NCBI GenBank assembly: GCA_030263375.1
Contig: SZOV01000012.1
Location: forward strand, 1 to 49,934
Origin: Deltaproteobacteria bacterium PRO3
GTDB lineage: Bacteria; UBA10199; DSSB01
Direction: 5' to 3'
Length of the DNA: 49,934 nt
Positions 1 through 8,142 of the stretch are shown here, one piece after another. Each line of letters opens with the position of its first letter. Within the stretch, counting starts at the first letter, position 1. Position numbers and translations under genes: made by a program. The notes below the pieces were generated by a model. That model saw nothing but the letters and a program-made list of their open reading frames with translations. It searched no databases and was not told the origin of the DNA.

Positions 1-792
1 GACGTAGGGATCGACCTCGGCCTGCCAAAACAAGCCGGAGGAATCCTTCTTCACCGCCCCGACCACGCCGACCGGCAGGCCCTGCGGGAAGACCCCGTCC
101 AGCCCGGAGGTCAGCAGCAAGTCGCCGGGGACGATCTCTTCCGAGGCCGAGACGTACTCGGCCTGCGTCATCCAGCGCTCGCGCTTTAAGCCCATCTCCT
201 TGCGCTTGCCGACCAAGAGGCCGCGGGCCCGCGTTCGGGCGTCGACGACGTCGACGGCGCTGTTCAGGTCGGTCACCAGCAGGACCTGGCTGCTGCGACT
301 GCCGCTGCGCATCACCCGGCCCACCACTCCGCCCCCGGCCACCACCACTTGGTCGGGCATAACGCCGTGCTCGCGGCCGCGGTCGATGGTGATGCTGCGG
401 AAGGCGGGCACGGGGTCGTAGCCGATGACCCGGGCCGGCCGGCCCTCGCCTTTCGCTAGGCCGTTCTCCGCGAATAGGACGGACTCGGCTTGGAGCGCGC
501 GGTTCTCCTCCCGGAGGCGCAGGGCCTCGACGCGCAAGGCTGCGAGCTCGGCCTCCAGCTCGACGCGGCGTTGCCGATCCCGGCGCCATTGCAGGTAGCT
601 GTCGGAAAAATCGCGCCAACGCGCCGCGCCGCCGGAAAAAACCCGCGCCGCCGGCGAGACGACCCGCTGCGCCAGCGCCTGATACCAGGTTGGGTTGGGA
701 GCGCCCGCCCCCGATCGGGAAAGGTAGACCAGCCCCCCCGCGACCAAGGCCGCGAAGAAAAGCCATTTCCATTTTCGGTGCAGGCGAAACAT
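1..792 (-). CDS. mreC: Rod shape-determining protein MreC (3' end outside window)
   Basis: Membrane-anchored, mainly periplasmic elongasome scaffold that links MreB to the lateral-wall synthesis enzymes. The frame opens with ATG at 792 (MFRLHRKWKWLFFAALVAGG) and stays open to base 1, giving 264 codons with no stop, so the C-terminus is missing. A single N-terminal membrane segment covers about residues 8-25. A coiled coil rich in Arg, Glu and Leu covers about 70-105 (RRVELEAELAALRVEALRL). The beta-rich MreC core follows, with family-like stretches such as VIGYDP, ITIDRG, GVVGRV and LLVTDLNSAVDV. It lies 89 bases downstream of mreB on the same strand, the usual mreBC order; mreD would be expected beyond the window. 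Family assignment is firm. Confidence 0.93.
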   Translation of the reverse strand, partial: MFRLHRKWKWLFFAALVAGGLVYLSRSGAGAPNPTWYQALAQRVVSPAARVFSGGAARWRDFSDSYLQWRRDRQRRVELEAELAALRVEALRLREENRALQAESVLFAENGLAKGEGRPARVIGYDPVPAFRSITIDRGREHGVMPDQVVVAGGGVVGRVMRSGSRSSQVLLVTDLNSAVDVVDARTRARGLLVGKRKEMGLKRERWMTQAEYVSASEEIVPGDLLLTSGLDGVFPQGLPVGVVGAVKKDSSGLFWQAEVDPYV

Positions 793-881
793 ACCAAGCC
801 CATGCCGGGCGCGGGGCGGCCCGGAAAAAAACGATTCAGATGTGGACCTGGAAGCGGCCAAGGCGGAAGGAACGCCCCGAC

Positions 882-1934
<1,053 letters not shown>

Positions 1935-2055
1935 CTAGTTAGGCGAAAAACACAGAAGAATTACATTAAGTTATCGCCGCGGCGCTCGCTGTTGGATTCG
2001 CAGCTCCGGGCTACCATTCGCCCCTATTCAAGTCAAACGGGAATTCGAAGCTGTG

Positions 2056-2127
2056 AACGGCGAAAAGGGAAACGTGAAACATAAAGAATCATAACAGGTT
2101 TCCCTTTCGGCGTTTCACGTCTTTCCC
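2056..2127. repeat. A-rich inverted repeat between mreB and the PpiD-like gene
   Basis: The left arm AACGGCGAAAAGGGAAAC (2056-2073) pairs with GTTTCCCTTTCGGCGTT (2098-2114) with one bulge. A second overlapping pairing joins GGGAAACGTGAAAC (2067-2080) to GTTTCACGTCTTTCCC (2112-2127). The left arm has an A-run every seven bases. No T-run follows either arm, so this is not a simple terminator. It resembles a dispersed extragenic element, or a site that two divergent promoters could share. Confidence 0.6.
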
Positions 2128-2199
2128 GTTGCTTTTTGCCGATCAGCTCTTTAATAAAGCCGCAATAAATACACGCCGCTTCAAGGAGTTGTTCCCAAA

Positions 2200-3216
2200 A
2201 TGCTCGAGCAAATGCGAAATCTCTCGTCGGTCTTTTCCAAAAGCCTCCTAGGTCTGATCGCCCTAAGCTTCATCCTGTTCTACGGCTACAGCACCATCTC
2301 CGACCGGCCCGGAACGGCGCTGGTCGCCAAGGTCAACGACCAGGGCATCCCCGCGGGCAAGTTCGCCCAGGGGGTGGAAAACCAGACCGCCATGCTCGAG
2401 CAGTTCGGCCAGACCAATATCAGCCCCGAGATGCGGCAGATGCTCGAAAACCAAGTCCTGCAGCGCCTGATCGCCAACACCCTCTTCGCCCAGGCCGCCT
2501 ACTCCCTGGGCCTGCGCGTCCCCGACGTCGAGCTCGCCCGCGAGATCCGGCAGAACCCCAACTTCCAAAAGGACGGCCGCTTCAACGAAGGCTTCTACTT
2601 GAACACCTTCAAACCCTGGTACCAGCAGCAGAACGGCAGCGACTTCGAATTCGACCTGCGCCAGGACCTCTTGGCCGACAAGCTCCGCAAGGTCCTGGAC
2701 AGCGCGGCCCTGGTCAGCGACCAGGAGGTCGAGACCCAAAGCCTGCTGCAAAACACCCAGCTGAAGCTGAACAAGATCAGCATCCCCCTGCAGCCGCAGG
2801 GCGGCGGTAAGCCCCTGGAGGAGGCGAAGAAGCTGGCCCAAGAATGGATCGCCGCCAAGCGTGAGGGTAAGGGCGCCGACGCCCTGCTTGAGGCGCAGGG
2901 CCTCAAAGAGGAGGCCGGCGAGCCCCAGTCCCTGGTGCAACTGCAGGGCGTCTTCGGCCGCGAGGACAGCCTCCCCGTCCTCGCCTGCCTTTTGGCCCTC
3001 AAGCCGGGCGAAGTCTGCGAGGGCCCTTTCCAAATCAAGGACACCTTGGTCGCGGTGCAGCTGGTCGAGCGCAAGGACGCACCGGTCACCCCCGAAGCTG
3101 GCCAGGCGATGGCGCGGCAGCTGCAAATGGGCCAGAAGTCGCAGATCCTCGCGGGGGTCGCGGACCTGCTCACCAAGCAGGCGAAAATCCAAACTTATTT
3201 GACCCCAAAAAAATAA
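2200..3216 (+). CDS. Membrane-anchored periplasmic chaperone, PpiD/SurA N-domain type
   Basis: Probable inner-membrane-anchored chaperone for proteins crossing the periplasm. The 338-residue protein has one N-terminal membrane segment (about residues 16-32, LLGLIALSFILFYGYSTIS), then a SurA-N-like helical domain (VAKVNDQGIPAGKFAQGVEN, RQMLENQVLQRLIANTLFAQ, NPNFQKDGRFNEGFY). The ending (LKPGEVCEGPFQIKDTLVAV) resembles the end of a parvulin or PpiD C-domain. PpiD proteins usually exceed 600 residues, and no intact parvulin domain is obvious, so this looks like a short version that is probably not an isomerase. ATG 2200 has an AAGGAG ribosome site at 2183-2188. It is transcribed divergently from mreB. 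Confidence 0.75.
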   Translation: MLEQMRNLSSVFSKSLLGLIALSFILFYGYSTISDRPGTALVAKVNDQGIPAGKFAQGVENQTAMLEQFGQTNISPEMRQMLENQVLQRLIANTLFAQAAYSLGLRVPDVELAREIRQNPNFQKDGRFNEGFYLNTFKPWYQQQNGSDFEFDLRQDLLADKLRKVLDSAALVSDQEVETQSLLQNTQLKLNKISIPLQPQGGGKPLEEAKKLAQEWIAAKREGKGADALLEAQGLKEEAGEPQSLVQLQGVFGREDSLPVLACLLALKPGEVCEGPFQIKDTLVAVQLVERKDAPVTPEAGQAMARQLQMGQKSQILAGVADLLTKQAKIQTYLTPKK

Positions 3217-3272
3217 GCTCCGCGCGGCCCTCGTTCCCTATTGATCTTATATCCGGACCCTGAATAACCCTG

Positions 3273-4703
3273 ATGTCTATGTCTTTCATCGACGCCATCT
3301 ACCAAGCCGGCGGCCGCGTCTACGAGGTCGGCGGCACCGTCCGCGACGAGTTGATGGGCCACCCCCACAAGGACAAGGACCTGTTGGTCGCGGGCGTCCC
3401 TTTCGAGGCCCTCGTGCGGCTGCTGGGCTCCTTCGGGCAGGTGCACGAGGTGGGGAAGTCCTTCGGCGTCCTCAAGTTCAAGCCGCGCGGGTCCGATCAC
3501 GACTTCGACGTCGCCCTGCCCCGCACCGAAAAGTCCACCGGCCCGCACCACCGCGACTTCGAGGTGCGCTTCGACGAAAAGCTCCCCGTCGAGCTGGACC
3601 TGCAGCGCCGCGATTTCACCATCAACGCGATGGCGCGCGAGATGAAAACCGGAGAGCTGCTCGATCCCTTCGGCGGGCAAAAGGACCTGAAGGCCAAGAT
3701 CCTGCGCCAGGTCTTCGCGGATTCCTTCGTCGAGGACCCCCTGCGCCTGCTGCGTGCCGTGCAGTTCGCGGCGCGCTTCGAGCTGAGCATCGAGCCCGAG
3801 ACGCTCATCGCCATGAAGCGGCATGCCGCCAAGATCGAGACCGTCTCGCCGGAGCGGGTCATCGAGGAGGTCGGCAAACTGTTCCGCGCCGAGCGGCCCT
3901 CGACCGGCTTCTACCTGATGCGGGACACCGGCCTGCTGCGCTACGTCTTTCCGGAACTCGAGAAGACCATCGGCGTCGAGCAGCCCGCCAAGAAGAGCGG
4001 CGACGTCTTCGACCACACGATGAAGGTGCTCGACGCCTCCCGCACTTGCGCCGACCTCGACCGGCCGGGCGACCTCGAGATCATGTTCGCCTCGCTGTTC
4101 CACGACATCGGCAAACCCTACACCGTCGGCTTCAACGAGAAGACCCGGCGCATCACCTTCTACGGCCACCAGATCGTCTCGACCCGGCTGGCGCGTAAGT
4201 GGATGAAAAAATACCGCGCCAACATGCTGGGCATCGACACCGAAAACGTCCTCAGCATGGTGCACAACCACATGTTCGAGACCAAGAGCTTCTACACCGA
4301 ACGCGCCATCCGCCGCTTCATCCACAAGATCGGCAAGGACCTGATCTTCAAGCTGGTCGACCTGCGCATTGCCGACAAGAAGGGCGGGGCCTACCCCAAC
4401 CAACTCAAGGGCATTCTCCGCCTCAAGCGCCGCATCCAGGAAGAGTTGGACAAAAAGCCCCCCTTCGGCCCCAAAGACCTAGCCATCGGCGGCCACGACC
4501 TGATGGGCCTCGGCTACCCCGAGGGCCCCATCCTGGGGCGCATCCTGAAGGAGCTGGTCGAACTTGTGCTGGACGACCCCGAGCTAAATACGCGACAATC
4601 CCTCCTCGAGTACGTCCTGGCGAAATATCCCCCGGCCGAGGCGGCGAAGGAGAACCATGACCCCAGACAAAAAAAGGGACCCGAAAAAAGCCCTCAAGCA
4701 TGA
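3273..4703 (+). CDS. cca: CCA-adding enzyme / tRNA nucleotidyltransferase with HD domain
   Basis: Class II polymerase-beta-type nucleotidyltransferase that adds or repairs the tRNA 3' CCA end; a poly(A) polymerase role cannot be excluded. The head signature is GGTVRDELMG (residues 20-29), followed by the metal-binding pair D34 and D36, DFDVALPR (77-84) and the RRDFTINAMA motif (112-121). A helical tRNA-binding part with EDPLRLLRAVQFAARF follows. An HD phosphohydrolase domain starts near 245 (FDHTMKVLD, then LFHDIGKPYTVG). The 476 residues fit HD-type CCA enzymes. The start ATG at 3273 is followed two codons later by another ATG, so the true start could be 3279. The 3' end overlaps the next gene by 47 bases. 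Confidence 0.93.
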   Translation: MSMSFIDAIYQAGGRVYEVGGTVRDELMGHPHKDKDLLVAGVPFEALVRLLGSFGQVHEVGKSFGVLKFKPRGSDHDFDVALPRTEKSTGPHHRDFEVRFDEKLPVELDLQRRDFTINAMAREMKTGELLDPFGGQKDLKAKILRQVFADSFVEDPLRLLRAVQFAARFELSIEPETLIAMKRHAAKIETVSPERVIEEVGKLFRAERPSTGFYLMRDTGLLRYVFPELEKTIGVEQPAKKSGDVFDHTMKVLDASRTCADLDRPGDLEIMFASLFHDIGKPYTVGFNEKTRRITFYGHQIVSTRLARKWMKKYRANMLGIDTENVLSMVHNHMFETKSFYTERAIRRFIHKIGKDLIFKLVDLRIADKKGGAYPNQLKGILRLKRRIQEELDKKPPFGPKDLAIGGHDLMGLGYPEGPILGRILKELVELVLDDPELNTRQSLLEYVLAKYPPAEAAKENHDPRQKKGPEKSPQA

Positions 4704-5160
4704 GGCCAAGGGCGACAAGCTGGCGGGCAAGGGCAAATTCCGCGAGGCGATGGGCGAGTACCAGAAGAGCGAGGCCCTCGATCCCGAGCGCGTCGAGATC
4801 TACGACAAGCTGATCGACACTCAAGGGCAGATCGAGGAAAGCGAGTGGCAGGAGGAGGACTTCGCCAATTCGATGTCCTGGACGATGCGGCGCCAGGAGC
4901 TGCAAAACCCCCACATCCGCCTGATCCACGAGACCTTCTCCCTCGAATACCGCGAGGTGCACCAGCTCTTGCAGCGCCTGATGACCGCCTTGGGCGAGGA
5001 GCAGGAAAACGCCCTCGTCGAGAAGATCCTCGAGTACGGCGAGCGCGCCAGCCTGCCGATGCTCCACTTCCTGCTTTCCATCAAGGCCCTCGCCGGGCAA
5101 AACGTCCCGGCCCCGGAGGGAGGGGACGATCCCTTCCCGCCCCCCAATTCCCCGCTATGA
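4657..5160 (+). CDS. Small helical protein with TPR-like repeat, unknown function
   Basis: A 167-residue soluble protein of unknown role. Residues about 15-55 look like one tetratricopeptide-type helix pair (GDKLAGKGKFREAMGEYQKS, then LDPERVEIYDKL). The rest is predicted mostly helical, acidic and Glu/Gln-rich, and the tail is Pro-rich. The start is well supported: AAGGAG lies four bases before ATG 4657, although the gene begins inside the end of cca. Its stop overlaps the coaE start (ATGA), so cca, this gene, coaE and the following zinc-binding gene are probably translated from one message. No signal peptide or membrane segment is visible. Confidence 0.8.
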   Translation: MTPDKKRDPKKALKHEAKGDKLAGKGKFREAMGEYQKSEALDPERVEIYDKLIDTQGQIEESEWQEEDFANSMSWTMRRQELQNPHIRLIHETFSLEYREVHQLLQRLMTALGEEQENALVEKILEYGERASLPMLHFLLSIKALAGQNVPAPEGGDDPFPPPNSPL

Positions 5161-5750
5161 AGATCCTCGCGCTCACCGGCGGCATCGCGACGGGCAAGAC
5201 GGCGGTGGCCCGCCTCTTTGAGAAGCACGGCGCCTGGGTGATCGACGCCGACCGGGCGGCGCACCGCGCCTACCGGCCGGGGACCCAACTCTATCGGGAC
5301 ATTCTGCGGCGTTACGGAAGAGAAATCCTCGCCGCCGACGGGGGCATCGACCGTAAAAAGCTGGGGGCCATCCTGTTTCGCTCCAAGCCCGAGAGGCTCT
5401 GGCTGGAGGTGCGCATCCATCCCGAAACCCGCCGCCTGATCGGACGGGAAATCCAAGCGGCCCTGCGCCGGGGCCGAAGGCTCATCCTGGTCGAGGCCGC
5501 CCTGCACGTCGAGACCGGCTATCATCGCCCCTTCCACGGCCTGATCGTCGTCGACGCGCCGCCCCAAATCCAAATCGAACGCCTGAGGCGCCGGGAGGGC
5601 CTGAGCCGCGCCGCGGCCCTGGCCAAGATCCGCAGCCAAATGCCGCGGCGCCGCAAATTGGCGGCTGCGGATTGGGTGATCGACAATTCGGGAAGCCTGG
5701 CCTCGACCGAGCGTCAGGTGCGAAATCTCGTCCGGGAGCTGAAGCGATGA
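5157..5750 (+). CDS. coaE: Dephospho-CoA kinase
   Basis: Last enzyme of coenzyme A synthesis: ATP-dependent phosphorylation of the 3'-hydroxyl of dephospho-CoA. The 197-residue length is typical. The P-loop GGIATGKT lies at residues 8-15, followed by the family motif DADRAAHRAY, the lid-region sequence RLRRREGLSRAAALAKI, and the late DWVIDNSGS stretch. ATG 5157 overlaps the previous stop as ATGA. The reading frame is open further upstream, but family alignment begins at MKILALTGGIATGKT, so the longer version is not used. The C-terminal half is unusually Arg-rich. Confidence 0.93.
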   Translation: MKILALTGGIATGKTAVARLFEKHGAWVIDADRAAHRAYRPGTQLYRDILRRYGREILAADGGIDRKKLGAILFRSKPERLWLEVRIHPETRRLIGREIQAALRRGRRLILVEAALHVETGYHRPFHGLIVVDAPPQIQIERLRRREGLSRAAALAKIRSQMPRRRKLAAADWVIDNSGSLASTERQVRNLVRELKR

Positions 5751-5968
5751 CCGTCCGCTTCCTGCGCCTCGAGAGCCTGCGACAAGAGGTCGCCTGCCCC
5801 GCCTGCCGGTCCAGCGCGCCGGTCGCCGAGCGGCGCCGCGCGATGAATTTCACCACCAATATTGTCCGGTTGTTCTGCCATGCCTGCCGCGCGGAGATCG
5901 GACGGCTGCCCTTCCGGCGCTGGAACGCCCTTCAAGACCAGGCCGAGCGGCAACGCCGGCAGGAATAG
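5747..5968 (+). CDS. Small zinc-ribbon-like protein, unknown function
   Basis: A 73-residue protein with two CxxC pairs, CPAC (residues 17-20) and CHAC (44-47), spaced as in a single zinc ribbon. The rest is basic (RRWNALQDQAERQRRQE). The start ATG 5747 overlaps the coaE stop as ATGA, which supports real translational coupling. I do not recognise a family. A nucleic-acid-binding or accessory role is possible but is only suggested by the zinc-ribbon shape. Confidence 0.72.
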   Translation: MTVRFLRLESLRQEVACPACRSSAPVAERRRAMNFTTNIVRLFCHACRAEIGRLPFRRWNALQDQAERQRRQE

Positions 5969-5995
5969 CGCTGAGGATTCGTCTTCAACGCCGCC

Positions 5996-6424
5996 TCAAC
6001 CGACGCGGCGCATTTTCGCTTTTTCGAAAGGGAGGGATTGGCCCTCCTCGGGAAGGGGATGGCGGTAAGCGGCCTCGGTGACGCCGAGCTGCCAGGTCAG
6101 GCGTCCTTCGCGGCCGTCCTCGAGGCTGGGAAAATCGACGCGGCCAAGCTCGAGGTCCTTGATCTCCCCGCCCGTCCGCTCGATGGCGAGGAGGTTTTGC
6201 TTGAAGGCGAAATAATGGTTTTGCAGCTGTCGGTGCAGCTCTTGGACGTCGGAAGACTCCGAAGGCGGCGCGGCCTCGAGCAGCTGGGGCTCGACGCCCA
6301 ACTTGCGCAGGCGGACCGTCGCCTTGGACATCTCTTTTTTGTGGAGCAACATCTTGCGGAAATGATGATCGAGCTGGGGGATCAGCTCGTTGACCTCGTC
6401 GACCGTGAAGTACTTCTTGCCCAT
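5996..6424 (-). CDS. DUF2203 family protein
   Basis: A 142-residue cytoplasmic protein matching the DUF2203 pattern: N-terminal KYFTVDEVNELIPQLDHHF, a central helical part, then GGEIKDLELGRVDFPS and GRLTWQLGVTEAAYRHP. Known family members commonly end with an xxYWHP-like stretch, and here AYRHP takes that place. The biochemical function of the family is not established. I chose ATG 6424 (MGKKYFTV) over an ATG five codons upstream, since the family motif begins there. It converges with the preceding plus-strand operon, leaving 27 bases between the stops. Confidence 0.85.
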   Translation of the reverse strand: MGKKYFTVDEVNELIPQLDHHFRKMLLHKKEMSKATVRLRKLGVEPQLLEAAPPSESSDVQELHRQLQNHYFAFKQNLLAIERTGGEIKDLELGRVDFPSLEDGREGRLTWQLGVTEAAYRHPLPEEGQSLPFEKAKMRRVG

Positions 6425-6596
6425 AACCCTCCAGAACACCCGAAAGTAGATTTACTTTTAATATTGTCGCGGCCCGAACACAAGGCGCAGCGTGTCAGGA
6501 AAACGAGGAGCTTCGGCCCAGAGTTCTATCTTTTTCCGGATTTGCGTCACTTATCCCCAAATGACTTTTTTTTATTTTTTTGTTACCGCAGGCCGC

Positions 6597-7541
6597 ATGC
6601 CCTCGAAACTGCGCCACCTGCTGTCCCACGGACCCGTCGCGATGACGGCCTCGGGACTCTTCTTCGCGGCGATGGGCGCCATGATCAAGTCCCTTGGAAA
6701 CGCCATACCCCTCTTCCAGATCACCTTTTTTCGGGCGATGGTCTCGGCGCTCTTGTTGGGCCTGGTGATGTGGCGACGCGGCATCCCCCTGCGCGGGGAG
6801 AATCAGGGACTCCTGGTGATCCGTTCGGTCGTGGGCTTTATCGCCATGACCTTGAATTTCTACGCCCTGGCCCGTATCAACCTGGGCGACGCCGCGGTGC
6901 TTAACCAAAGCTCGCCGGTCTTCGTCTTGCTGTTTTCTTGGTGCTTTCTCGGCGAGCGTTTCTACCGCTCCCTCCTCGGCATGACCGCCCTCTCCTTCCT
7001 CGGCATCGTCCTGATCCTGCGTCCGAGCGGCGAAGTCTTCAACCTGGCGGGCCTGGCCGGGATCGGCGGCGCCCTCTTCGCGGCGGCGGCCTACGTCTCG
7101 ATCCGCCGGCTGCACCGGACCGACTCCTTTTGGACGATGGCCTTCTACTTCATGGCCGCCTCGGCGATCCTTTCCTTTCCTCCCATGTTGGCTGCCTGGA
7201 AAAACCCCGACCCACGGCAATGGGCCTTGTTGATCGGCAGCGGTCTCTTCGGCACCCTCGGACAGCTACTGATGACCCTGGCCTATAAGAACGAGGAGGC
7301 GAGCTGGGTGGCGCCCTTCTCCTACGCCGGCGTCCTGTTCAGTTTTGTCCTGGGAATAGCCTTTTTCGGCGAGCATCCCGATCTCTGGACCCTCCTCGGC
7401 GCTGTTTTGACCATCGGGGGCGGCATCGCCCTCGTCGTCCTCAAGAACCGCCTCAGACCACCCTTGGCGCCCGAGCTTCCGGTGCCGGACGGGGAGGTCC
7501 TCGACGCCGTCGAGGATAGACCCGGGGCCTCGCCGGCCTAG
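6597..7541 (+). CDS. EamA/DMT-family inner-membrane transporter
   Basis: Drug/metabolite transporter superfamily permease with about ten membrane segments arranged as two EamA halves, each about five helices. Characteristic stretches are FFRAMVSALLLGLVMW, VLNQSSPVFVLLFSWCFLGERF (first half), and AYKNEEASWVAPFSYAGVLFS with FFGEHPDLWTLLGAVLTIGG (second half). The predicted protein is 314 residues from ATG 6597. Open frame continues upstream to 6492, and the start is not decided by a clear ribosome site. The C-terminal 30 residues are hydrophilic and Pro-rich. The substrate is unknown; RhaT, RarD and S-adenosylmethionine carriers share this fold. Confidence 0.88.
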   Translation: MPSKLRHLLSHGPVAMTASGLFFAAMGAMIKSLGNAIPLFQITFFRAMVSALLLGLVMWRRGIPLRGENQGLLVIRSVVGFIAMTLNFYALARINLGDAAVLNQSSPVFVLLFSWCFLGERFYRSLLGMTALSFLGIVLILRPSGEVFNLAGLAGIGGALFAAAAYVSIRRLHRTDSFWTMAFYFMAASAILSFPPMLAAWKNPDPRQWALLIGSGLFGTLGQLLMTLAYKNEEASWVAPFSYAGVLFSFVLGIAFFGEHPDLWTLLGAVLTIGGGIALVVLKNRLRPPLAPELPVPDGEVLDAVEDRPGASPA

Positions 7542-7646
7542 GCCACCGACCGCTTTTCGAACGCCCGGCCGCGCCGCCGTCGCGTTTCCGTCCGCCGCCT
7601 TCGGCATCGACCCGAAAAAATCCTTAAAAATCCGTGATGCCTTCCC

Positions 7647-7662
7647 TGGCACCCGCCCTGCA
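7647..7662 (+). promoter_or_regulatory. Sigma54 (-24/-12) promoter for the 7698-8973 gene cluster
   Basis: TGGCACCCGCCCTGCA matches the sigma54 consensus TGGCACG-N4-TTGCA at 14 or more informative positions, with the required GG and GC ten bases apart. The -12 GC is at 7660-7661, predicting transcription from about 7673 and a leader of about 25 bases that contains AAGGAGG before ATG 7698. It is the best sigma54 match on the plus strand that I found. Confidence 0.75.
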
Positions 7663-7697
7663 ATGGAACCCTGCATCCCAAGCCGCAAGGAGGCGCC

Positions 7698-7859
7698 ATG
7701 AAGCCCGAAGCCCTGCAAGACGAGAAACGGAAGCTCGAAGACAAGATCCGCCAGATGAAGGCCCGCATGGTCTTAAGCCTGGCGCAGGGGCGCCCCTTCG
7801 GCCTCGACCGCCAAGTCCGCCAAATTCAAAAAAGCTACCAAATCATCGGGAGGATCTAA
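7698..7859 (+). CDS. Small charged helical protein behind a sigma54 promoter
   Basis: A 53-residue protein, MKPEALQDEKRKLEDKIRQM at its start, rich in Lys, Arg, Gln and Glu and probably a single coiled-coil helix. It is supported by a very strong ribosome site (AAGGAGG, seven or so bases before ATG) directly downstream of the sigma54 promoter, and by a stop that overlaps the next start by one base. No family recognised. Small coiled coils of this size are common among secretion chaperones, but nothing specific supports that here. Confidence 0.7.
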   Translation: MKPEALQDEKRKLEDKIRQMKARMVLSLAQGRPFGLDRQVRQIQKSYQIIGRI

Positions 7860-8056
7860 TGCGACGCGAACACCGCGGGCTCAGCCTGCTGACCGGCCAA
7901 ACTTTCACCCTGGAAACCGAAGGACTGCTGCCGTCACGGCCGTTTCAAATCCACCACGTCCGCCAAACCCTCCAGGAGGCCTCGGCGCTTAGGACGGTGG
8001 AGCGCTGGCTCTGGCTGGCGGGCAGCGCGGCCCTGCTCGCCGCGACCCTATTTTAA
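7859..8056 (+). CDS. Small tail-anchored membrane protein
   Basis: A 65-residue protein with a hydrophilic N-terminal part and one C-terminal hydrophobic segment (about residues 50-65, WLWLAGSAALLAATLF), so probably inserted by its tail. Its ATG overlaps the preceding stop (TAATG) and is preceded by GGAGG. It sits second in the sigma54-driven cluster. No family recognised. The pairing of a tiny coiled coil with a tail-anchored protein suggests that the two act together at a membrane; this is inference. Confidence 0.68.
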   Translation: MRREHRGLSLLTGQTFTLETEGLLPSRPFQIHHVRQTLQEASALRTVERWLWLAGSAALLAATLF

Positions 8057-8063
8057 AACCAAA

Positions 8064-8129
8064 CCCTCGCCGTCGCGAGGGCGGAAAACACGGCCGTCCC
8101 GCTCCCTCGCGGGGGCGGGACGTTTTTTT
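8064..8129 (+). terminator. Hairpin followed by strong intrinsic terminator inside the cluster
   Basis: A first hairpin pairs CCCTCGC (8064-8070) with GCGAGGG (8075-8081). A second pairs CGTCCCGC (8095-8102) with GCGGGACG (8115-8122) and is followed by seven T (8123-8129), a classic intrinsic terminator. It ends only 13 bases before the next start codon, so it should reduce expression of the following gene relative to the two small ones. Confidence 0.8.
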
Positions 8130-8142
8130 AAAGGAGATGCCC

